DNA of 5,332 bases, taken from NCBI GenBank assembly GCA_003354225.1, contig PIVH01000626.1:1-5332 (forward strand), in the 5' to 3' direction. Positions 1-5,332 of the stretch are shown here, in pieces (the first letter of the stretch is position 1; the number at the start of each line of letters is the position of its first letter). The position numbers and the translations under genes were made by a program. The stretch is from Globobulimina sp. (taxonomy: Eukaryota; Foraminifera; Rotaliida). The notes below the pieces were generated by a model. The model had not been told where the DNA came from and ran no database searches. It was given only the letters and a program-made list of their open reading frames with translations.

Positions 1-28
1 AATTATAAAATGTTTAGCCATTGAATAC

Positions 29-1690
29 CCAAAATATAAATTCACCATTTCTACCAAAGCCAAATGGGTCATACACACGAAACTGCTCTATTGAGAGATA
101 CGTAAATAATCCGAGATAAAATAAATATAAAATTAATGAGGTCACATAGGTCCCCAAAGGCGTAAAATAGAAATGCCATTTTCGCATTTTTTTAAATACC
201 AACGATACGGACAACGGTGCAATTTCAAAGGCGTCAGCGCGATTTATTGGGCGTAAAAATTCAAAATCTTGCATAATGGACGTGGACACCCTTTAAATAA
301 CATAAACATAATTATAATTACATATATTTACTATTTAATAAAACCAAACCTTTCCACTCTATTATGTGCAACAAATGAATGTAACTCATATTCCATCGCC
401 ATATCCAAAGCAGACATGCCATCAATGTCAGATTTAACTTCTAATAATATTGTCGCCAAATGATCAGATTCGAAAAATTGCAAATAATTTATTGCCGCTT
501 CAATATAACCTTCAGCAATTTTATGAAAAACATGACCGCGGGCAACATCATAATACGCGCGATCGTTAAACCATTTAGCAATTCTTAGGGATGCACAGAC
601 CGGATACTGCGAACCAATCACAATATTTTGAGCTAACTGTTTATTTATTTATTTATTTATGTACATATATATTTACGTACATATGTTTCTGATGACATGT
701 GAAACGCAAAAATATTGACAAACAACTTAAATATACTTCGTTTAGCCTTTTTGCATCGAATCTGGTTAATTCAAATTGATATTTCTCTAATAATTGAATA
801 GCGACTGAGCCCGGCGTATATTCAGCAACTTTGTTAAATATTAACCACATTGATTTGCTTGGATAGGTTTTTAATGTCGTTATTATAATAAACCACCAAA
901 TTATACAATCATGATTGACGTTAAAATCTAATAACAATTCGCGCAAAGCTTTCTTTTTTAATCTTTTCATATTTTTATAATAATCTAAATACACAGTGCT
1001 GATTGGCAATGATATTCCCAATTCTTCAGAAATGATTTGATTCGATGGCAATTTGTTATTGGTTTCTTTGTAATAATCAATCCATAAAATCCGATCCCAT
1101 TTTCGTACAAATCCAAATATTCTTCGTTTCATTTCAATTAAATCATCAACTCGTAATTGAGCGGAGCCATCTCGATCTTGATCGAATTGTGAATCAATTT
1201 TTAATTTCGTTAATTCTCGAAAAAACTTCAAAATACGATCATCTTCCTGCAATTTGGAGGATTTTCCAGGAATTTGGAGGATTTCGCCTGCTTTATATGC
1301 ACCCGCTGGATTCCATAATTGTTTCATATCAATGAGTAATAGTTCATGCCCGGAAACGCCAGTTTTTTGTGTTTCCCCTTTCTCAAAAACAGGAATCATA
1401 TCTTGCATGCCATTTTTTCTTAGCCACCATTGTATGTGCTGCCAATTCCATTTTATTGGATTTAACTGTCCCGGGTTATGTGAATGCGATGTCTCGTCTT
1501 CTTCATCCTCTGCTTCTTCATCTTGACTGCTTGTGTCATTGTCTGTGGATTGATTATCACCGTCTTCGTCATCTTCTGTTTCTTCTTCGTATTTTACAAT
1601 TATGTCCTCTTCCTCTTCCTCGTCATGTGCACTTGTGCTTTTTATTGCATTTAATTCAATGCTTGTGTGGACCTCTGCTTCCGTTGTCAT
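29..1690 (-). CDS. TRPM-like cation channel with N-terminal SAM-like domain, 3' end missing
   Basis: Proposed exons are 1690-737, 636-350 and 290-29. They give 501 residues and then a probable donor (GTATTC at 28-23) leading off the window. Residues 24-66 are mostly Asp/Glu. Residues 79-164 resemble a SAM domain: W81, the WL pair at 89-90, GM at 94-95, F102, G114 followed by HELL, and a final helix ILKFFREL at 153-160, with an enlarged loop at about 128-150. Residues 245-414 look like the helical/ankyrin-like region before the TRPM channel, including DIDGMSALDMA (388-398) and FVAH (406-409), which match the family pattern of a small-residue turn, LxxA, then FVAH. FYFTPLGTY (454-462) and a hydrophobic stretch (462-481) fit TRPM segment S1; S2 would start at the edge. 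An in-frame TGA two codons upstream (1696-1694) supports the ATG at 1690. TRP channels are plasma- or organelle-membrane cation channels. No SLOG domain is seen. Family call is moderate; SAM is likely but divergent. Confidence 0.68.
291..349 (-). other. Intron 2 of the SAM/TRPM-like gene (59 bp, phase 2)
   Basis: The donor is GTTTGG (349-344) and the acceptor is TTAAAG ending at 291. The split Arg codon AG|G is restored. The result continues FVAHNRVER into VSTSIMQ, which fits the TRPM pattern after FVAH. Unspliced, the frame stops a few codons into the intron. Confidence 0.65.
637..736 (-). other. Intron 1 of the SAM/TRPM-like gene (100 bp, phase 0)
   Basis: The donor is GTATAT (736-731) and the acceptor ends in AACAG at 637. 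Removing it joins LNE to LAQ without changing frame. Reading through would stop at 653. The acceptor is preceded by five TAAA units (coding strand) rather than a pyrimidine tract. Confidence 0.65.
640..659 (+). repeat. (TTTA)5 microsatellite in intron
   Basis: There are five perfect TTTA units on the plus strand, TAAA on the coding strand. They lie directly before the intron 1 acceptor of the channel gene. Confidence 0.95.
1251..1284 (-). repeat. 14-bp direct repeat inside the SAM-domain exon
   Basis: AATTTGGAGGATTT occurs at 1251-1264 and again at 1271-1284, identical, with a period of 20 bp. Because 20 is not a multiple of three, the two copies encode different peptides (ILQI and KSSKL) in the enlarged loop of the SAM-like domain. 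Confidence 0.95.
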
Positions 1691-1737
1691 TGTTCACTAC
1701 AACAGACTTCAAAACTTGTTTTAATTGTTAACTTAGA

Positions 1738-1797
1738 ATAATTATAAGGCTCACAAGTCATAATTAAGGCTCACAAATTAATTCTCACAAATTAATT
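1738..1797. repeat. Short nested tandem repeats upstream of the channel gene
   Basis: AAGGCTCACAA occurs at 1746-1756 and 1766-1776, a 20 bp period, within a longer imperfect unit beginning TAATTA. CTCACAAATTAATT occurs as a perfect head-to-tail pair at 1770-1783 and 1784-1797. The array ends about 48 bp upstream of the channel start codon. Confidence 0.9.
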
Positions 1798-1905
1798 AAG
1801 CAGCTACAAAACCAAGAATACTAAATAACATATGGAGTAAACTGGATAAGAAATCCATTCTACGGTATTTTCCCGTGCAGCGATCTAACGAGTTCGTAGT
1901 AGTAA

Positions 1906-1911
1906 TTTATT
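1906..1911 (-). terminator. Candidate polyadenylation signal AATAAA for the longin-like gene
   Basis: A canonical AATAAA hexamer on the minus strand lies about 120 bp after the stop codon at 2033-2031. Position and strand suit a 3' UTR end. The hexamer is common by chance in AT-rich DNA, so this is moderate to weak. Confidence 0.4.
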
Positions 1912-2030
1912 GTGTTTGTCCATAGAAAATTCATGTTCCGACAAAATCACACAAATTTTTACCTTTCTCTTGTATTTGTGAGGAATTTAAATCAATACAC
2001 CACTCTGACATGAATTTGCAACGCGTGCTG

Positions 2031-3269
2031 TCAATCGCAAGAATCATCGATTTGAGCTAAGATCGGAGGAATTACTAAGATCTCTATGTTTGTGCTTAAT
2101 TTGCTGCCTTTGCTTTTTTGTTGGGCAATTTTCTTTTTATATTTTGATTTTCTTGACAGAGATGCATTTCTCGTGTTTTTCTGTTTGACAACGGATGGGG
2201 GCTTCGGCCGCATTGCATACTCTCCTTTTACATTATCAATGTATTTCAAAATTGTTGCTGCGGCATGTCCACTCAGCAAACTTTGGAAATAATTTTTCAA
2301 TCTACAAATAACAACAATTGCATCATTAACATCATTATGGGAACACTTGTCGACATAAAACAATTTAATATCACACCACATCTTTATTTGACATGACGAT
2401 ATATTCCAAACTCCGTTGCATGTTTTTAATTTAGTTATTTTATTGTCGCAAACCGCTACATTTTCGCACATAAACTGCTTAATCTTATTGCACAGAATAT
2501 GATCTTTAATCAAATTAATTAAACAAATTGGCACATAAACAAATTAAATATTTCAAATCAGATTGTATCTTAACTGCAATATTCAAATATTATCTGGTTT
2601 TGAGAGCCAATTAAAAATATTGCACAATCAGACAAAGTGTCATCGATAATATTTGTAAATGTTTGCATGCTGAACATTGCCGAATTCATTAATTTCCTAA
2701 TTACATATTTAAATGATGCAAAATGTCCAATATATTTATTGTTGGATGTAAAGGGAGCTGCTGTGTCAATGCTGTGTACTGTATAATTCTCCATCAGGTT
2801 TTGTGTTATTTCGCGTTCTTCGCCATTTATTTTGTTTAATTCCGAATGATACGCAATCTCAAAACTATACAATAGAATATTACAAATAAACTCTTGTTCC
2901 TGCAATATATATAACTCGCTCGTTGAAATTAAAACAATTAATGAAAAACATCCGTTAATCGCCAAGATATTGAGTTGCTTGAATTGTGTGGAAATGTGGT
3001 TGCTGCATAAATGTATATTCAACGTAGATGTGTGATGGGTTACAGGTAATTGTGTTGTTACAGTACCATTGGCTGAATGCAAAACAGGACGTAATAAATC
3101 TGTGCAATTGAACAAAGTCAATATCTATTTCTTTTTGCTCTTGATCAGGCTCGTAATACTCACTCAATATGCTGCCAAAATGTGAATATAAACAAATCCG
3201 ACCTTTCACCATTACTTCAAAGGAAGTAGACTCACTATTAAAACTGCAAAAACTACTAAACATCATCAT
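2031..3269 (-). CDS. Probable longin-domain protein, FUZ/MON1/HPS-like (tentative)
   Basis: Proposed exons are 3269-3164, 3099-2575 and 2503-2031, giving 367 residues. The start has three consecutive ATGs bounded by an in-frame TAG at 3275-3273. I do not recognise a close family member. The layout resembles trilongin proteins such as FUZ: an initial strand (MVKGRICLYSHFG, 20-32), then a strand FSLIVLISTSE (87-97) followed by a helix (about 104-120), matching the FUZ/MON1 first longin pattern. A second set follows: AIFLIGSQNQIIFEY (195-209), strand IKMWCDIKLFYVD (250-262) and a helix (269-288). FUZ, MON1, CCZ1 and HPS proteins work in Rab-activating or ciliary planar-polarity complexes. The C-terminus is odd: a Lys/Arg-rich stretch at 316-345 and then a short hydrophobic tail where a third longin domain would be expected. 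The gene is Cys-rich and AT-rich. That a gene is here is fairly likely; the family is an inference from strand and helix pattern. Confidence 0.45.
2504..2574 (-). other. Intron 2 of the longin-like gene (71 bp, phase 1)
   Basis: The donor is GTTAAG (2574-2569) and the acceptor ends TTAAAG at 2504. It removes a stop directly after the exon and restores an Asn codon A|AT into the third exon's frame. Size and splice sites resemble the other introns here. The alternative is two separate genes, the second without a good ATG. Confidence 0.5.
3100..3163 (-). other. Intron 1 of the longin-like gene (64 bp, phase 1)
   Basis: The donor is GTGAGT (3163-3158), the strongest donor in the window, and the acceptor ends CACAG at 3100. 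Joining gives an Asn codon A|AT and moves from the start-codon frame to the long second frame. The unspliced frame stays open to 2955, so retention or another junction is possible. Confidence 0.5.
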
Positions 3270-3368
3270 CCTCTATTGCTCTGTCATCATATTTATCCAA
3301 TATCACATACGATCATCAGCCCACAGCACTTGAAATTTCTTGAATTATCAGGTCTCAAAAACACTAAA
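3270..3368. promoter_or_regulatory. Probable bidirectional promoter between divergent genes
   Basis: Only 99 bp separate the ATG of the minus-strand longin-like gene from the ATG of the plus-strand carrier, so both 5' UTRs and core promoters must lie here or overlap the genes. A CCAAT pentamer at 3296-3300 is the only recognisable element. I see no clear TATA box. The plus strand is C-rich and G-poor. Confidence 0.4.
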
Positions 3369-4640
3369 ATGGTAATTTATAACGCAATTGTCCGAAGAAA
3401 CAAAGTACTGCTCACAAAATTAACACATAACACCACAACTCTATCTCACCACCATCACAACATCCGATTCCATACCACCAAACAACTGAAATTGACAGAT
3501 CTCCTACAACCAAAAAACGGAGAGCTACAATCTAAATTCTCAGATATAACCATCACACCGCCCCCGACACATTTCAAACTGTTATGCATCTTAACAGGTT
3601 CGTCAGTCGTTCTCAATCACACAAATACAGCACCCTCACCTTTACATAACAAATACAAACAGGCGTAACCATCGCAGCATCCTCTTTAATGTTCCTCCAA
3701 GAAAAGTTACTATTTGGTACAATTGGTGGTGTGATCAGCAAATCAATGACGGCGCCATTGGAGAGACTCACAGTGTTCAGACAGGCATCCATTGACTTTA
3801 AATCACCCATTCGCTTGATTATCAGTAGTATATTTAAGGAAGAAGGCATCAAAGGCTTTTGGCGAGGCAACGGGTATGTTATTTGTTATTATCTTGTTTC
3901 TCCGAAATGAACTTTAAAATGTATACAGGATAAACGTTTTTCGTGCATCAATTCAAAAAGGTTCATTGTTTGCGTTACAAGATTTTTTCCGAGAACTATT
4001 GACAAGCGGTGAGAAACAAAAACTTTCAGATTCGCTGGGTTTGTCATTTGTAGCCGGATGGTTAGCGGGGGCAACATCTACGATTATAACGTTCCCGTTG
4101 GATACCATAAAGACGGTAAACCAAGCAACTATTCATCAGAAACAATGGTCTGCAATGCAAGTATGGTTCAGTTTGGCACTCAAGAAGGGATATATAAGGG
4201 GACCATGGACGGCGGTGTTGCCCACAGCATTGGGCGCCAGTTTTTATTACGCGATAAAATTTATGGCCTTTGATGCTTGTCTGATGGGCATAGGAATAGT
4301 GAGCAATAGATACAATTTTGAGTTCCAGACAGATATTAAAAACGCTGTTGGTGGATTATGTGCGGGAGTTTGTGGCAATGCAGTAACTTATCCAAACAAT
4401 TGCATCAGGAAAAGGATGCAAACCGCCGCTGTTTGTGATGCAATTGGCAGTCCATACAAATTCCCCAAACAAAATTATATCAATACAGCAAATCAATTTT
4501 ATTGCAATGAAGGTGGACTAAGCAGATTTTATAAAGGGTTCGGAATTAATGTAATGAGAAATGCACCAAACACTGCCATTCAATTTGTAGTCTATAAAAG
4601 ATTGCAAAGTCTATGGAATGAACGTAGCGATAAAGACTGA
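3369..4640 (+). CDS. Mitochondrial carrier (SLC25) family protein
   Basis: Exons 3369-3597, 3663-3873 and 3929-4640 give 383 residues; most SLC25 proteins have about 300. These six-helix inner-membrane antiporters move nucleotides, cofactors or metabolites. Three repeats are visible. The PxD/ExxK/R motif appears as PLERLT (108-113), PLDTIK (203-208) and PNNCIR (302-307), so only the second is canonical. The second signature is good in repeat 1 (EGIKGFWRG, 137-145) and repeat 3 (EGGLSRFYKG, 341-350) but lost in repeat 2 (KKGYIRGPW). RGNGINV (144-150) and GFGINV (350-355) recall ATP-Mg/Pi and related nucleotide carriers, but the substrate is not settled. Residues 1-43 lack acidic residues, are rich in Arg, Lys and Thr with four His at 27-30, and look like a mitochondrial presequence. 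A hydrophobic stretch (69-88) precedes helix 1. An ATG at 3689 would encode a shorter form. The family assignment is secure. Confidence 0.9.
3598..3662 (+). other. Intron 1 of the carrier gene (65 bp, phase 1)
   Basis: The donor is GTTCGT at 3598 and the acceptor ends AACAG at 3662. Joining restores a Gly codon G|GC and links the presequence-like exon to the hydrophobic segment before helix 1. Read-through stops at 3666-3668. Confidence 0.65.
3874..3928 (+). other. Intron 2 of the carrier gene (55 bp, phase 2)
   Basis: The donor is GTATGT at 3874 and the acceptor ends TACAG at 3928. Joining restores a Gly codon GG|G and the family motif WRGNGINV. This is the best supported intron here because the motif spans the junction. 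Confidence 0.93.
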
Positions 4641-4870
4641 CGCATTAAAACTGTTTTAACGATAAAGCTGACAGAAAGTGAATTACTTTACAAATTACAA
4701 CATTGTATTATCATTAACAATTATGACGGGTTCTCAAACTGTCTGCTCTGTCCGGTCGTTTCTACAAACACAGTCTTTACATCATGTCTTTTTGCTATGT
4801 ATTATTTGGTTGTACGTACCAATCACCAATAGGGCACTTTTGCTTTATCGTAAAAATCTGTTTAGAAAAT

Positions 4871-4898
4871 AGTTTTTTGATGAAAAGTTTTTTGATGA
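4871..4898 (+). repeat. 13-bp direct repeat AGTTTTTTGATGA
   Basis: The copies are at 4871-4883 and 4886-4898, identical, two bases apart. They lie in the spacer after the carrier gene, with no assigned function. Confidence 0.9.
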
Positions 4899-4963
4899 CC
4901 ATAATTCTCTTTTTTGTCTTGCATTGCTGGATCTTTGGATACGAGCAGATGCAGTATTTATAT

Positions 4964-5054
4964 AGCACATAGCAATACAATCGCTTTATATCTCACCAAA
5001 AAAATGATTTATGGACAAACATTTAAATCAAGCACATAGCATTGCAATAGCTTT
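4964..5054 (+). repeat. Diverged 24-bp direct repeat upstream of the CAP gene
   Basis: Both copies, 4964-4987 and 5031-5054, begin AGCACATAGC and end GCTTT, matching at 21 of 24 positions with starts 67 bp apart. Similarity continues loosely on both sides: an ATTTA-type tract before, and an ATATCT...CACCAA tail after that is displaced by an insertion in the second copy. This suggests an old local duplication. Confidence 0.8.
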
Positions 5055-5109
5055 CACAATTTGATAATATCTGTCACCAATAATAGCCACAATAATAAAA
5101 AATGCAAAA

Positions 5110-5118
5110 TATAAAATA
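5110..5118 (+). promoter_or_regulatory. TATA-box-like element TATAAAATA
   Basis: It matches the TATA consensus well and lies 58 bp upstream of the preferred start codon at 5168. Transcription beginning about 30 bp downstream would leave a short 5' UTR and exclude the in-frame ATG at 5102. AT-rich background makes chance matches common. Confidence 0.35.
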
Positions 5119-5167
5119 TAACCCTACGTTTTTGCAAAATACTTTAAAACATACACTAAACTTAACA

Positions 5168-5320
5168 ATGTCAACACGTTTACTTTGGCTGTATATCACA
5201 TTTTATATCACGCCATACGCGCTGGATTTAGGTGAAAAGCGAGATATTTTAGATTTGCATAATAGTTTAAGAAATGATATTGCCGCCATGGAACCTGCGA
5301 ATTTAAATCAATTATTTTGG
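5168..5320 (+). CDS. CAP/SCP-domain secreted protein, first exon only
   Basis: Fifty-one residues are visible before the window ends. Residues 1-21 look like a signal peptide: Arg at 4, a hydrophobic core LLWLYITFYITPYA, then a change to polar residues. The next segment, ILDLHNSLRNDIA followed by EPANLNQLFW, matches the first helix and following loop of the CAP superfamily (CRISP/antigen 5/PR-1), where xxLHNxLR and AxNMxxLxW are characteristic. CAP proteins are usually secreted; known roles vary widely, including lipid binding. A donor-like GTACTA at 5321 directly follows the Trp codon, and the unspliced frame stops at 5332, so an intron probably starts here. The ATG at 5168 is preferred over the in-frame ATG at 5102 because it puts the signal peptide at the N-terminus and lies after the TATA-like element. 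The CAP assignment rests on a short stretch but is distinctive. Confidence 0.72.
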
Positions 5321-5332
5321 GTACTACGTTAA

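Larger units (their letters stand above)
1691..2030. other. Intergenic spacer between the channel gene and the longin-like gene
   Basis: I see no convincing open frame here. It must hold the 3' UTR of the gene to its right and the promoter and 5' UTR of the channel gene. The parts I can point to are the short tandem repeats at 1738-1797 and the AATAAA at 1911-1906. An AT-rich TATAATTA-like stretch on the minus strand lies about 50 bp before the channel ATG, inside the repeats, and is too weak to call a promoter. Confidence 0.6.
4641..5167. other. Intergenic spacer between the carrier and CAP genes
   Basis: I find no gene I can support. An ATTAAA at 4644-4649 lies almost directly after the carrier stop, and an AATAAA at 5094-5099 lies near the next gene; either could be a chance match. 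Short hydrophobic open frames (for example 4784-4972) have no recognisable domain. The stretch holds the direct repeats and TATA-like box listed separately. Confidence 0.55.

Noticed and set aside
269-463. Plus-strand frame of 64 aa
   Set aside because: It spans the second channel intron and is antisense to the conserved FVAH region.
1045-1731. Three overlapping plus-strand open frames
   Set aside because: They are antisense to the SAM/TRPM-like first exon; the low-complexity Ser- and Leu-rich translations are complements of the acidic tract and SAM codons.
2086-2292. Plus-strand frame with a signal-peptide-like start (68 aa)
   Set aside because: It is antisense to the Lys-rich C-terminus of the longin-like gene; AAA/AAG codons read backwards give Phe and Leu, which mimics a hydrophobic leader.
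3613-4077. Two minus-strand frames
   Set aside because: Both lie opposite well-supported carrier exons and show no domain.
4058-4273. Plus-strand frame of 71 aa
   Set aside because: It is another frame of the carrier's third exon, which carries the conserved family motifs.
4784-4972. Small hydrophobic frame beginning MSFCYVLFGC, briefly considered as a THAP-type zinc finger or small membrane protein
   Set aside because: The Cys spacing and later conserved residues of THAP are absent. The frame is AT-driven, includes the simple TTTTTTGATGA repeat, and overlaps another open frame on the opposite strand.
5102-5167. Upstream in-frame ATG extending the CAP protein by 22 residues
   Set aside because: It would bury the signal peptide and lies upstream of the TATA-like element, so the ATG at 5168 is more likely.
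1-5332. Bacterial or mobile-element origin, tRNA, rRNA or CRISPR
   Set aside because: The genes are split by GT-AG introns and belong to eukaryotic families. I saw no transposase, terminal repeats, tRNA cloverleaf, rRNA core or regular spacer array.

Overview
The window is nuclear DNA from a compact, AT-rich eukaryote. Coding regions are interrupted by very short GT-AG introns (55 to 100 bp), and joining the exons gives continuous reading frames whose phases agree at every junction. TAA, TAG and TGA all appear to be stops, so a standard code fits. Gene families (a TRPM-type channel, a possible FUZ/MON1-type longin protein, a mitochondrial carrier and a CAP/SCP secreted protein) would suit a small-genome animal or a close relative of animals. 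A protist cannot be excluded and I cannot name the species.

Layout, left to right. (1) Minus strand, 1690 down to 29 and running off the left edge: three exons of a TRP-type cation channel of TRPM flavour. Its N-terminus carries an acidic tract and a SAM-like domain where textbook TRPMs have their large SLOG/MHR region. (2) 1691-2030: a 340 bp spacer with short tandem repeats near the channel start and an AATAAA signal for the next gene. (3) Minus strand, 3269 down to 2031: a proposed three-exon gene for a 367-residue protein with longin-like blocks, tentatively in the FUZ/MON1/HPS group. (4) 3270-3368: a 99 bp gap between divergent start codons, probably a shared promoter. (5) Plus strand, 3369-4640: a three-exon SLC25 mitochondrial carrier of 383 residues with a presequence-like extension and an additional hydrophobic segment. 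(6) 4641-5167: a spacer with direct repeats and a good TATA-like box. (7) Plus strand, 5168 to the right edge: first exon of a secreted CAP/SCP-domain protein, cut by the window end at a probable donor site.

The four genes do not form an obvious pathway. The clearest unusual points are the SAM plus short TRPM-like channel architecture, the carrier with two of three signature motifs degenerate plus an N-terminal extension, a 14-bp direct repeat read in two frames inside the SAM region, and a strong C-over-G skew limited to the promoter and first exon of the carrier. All gene models are hand-spliced predictions without transcript or alignment support.
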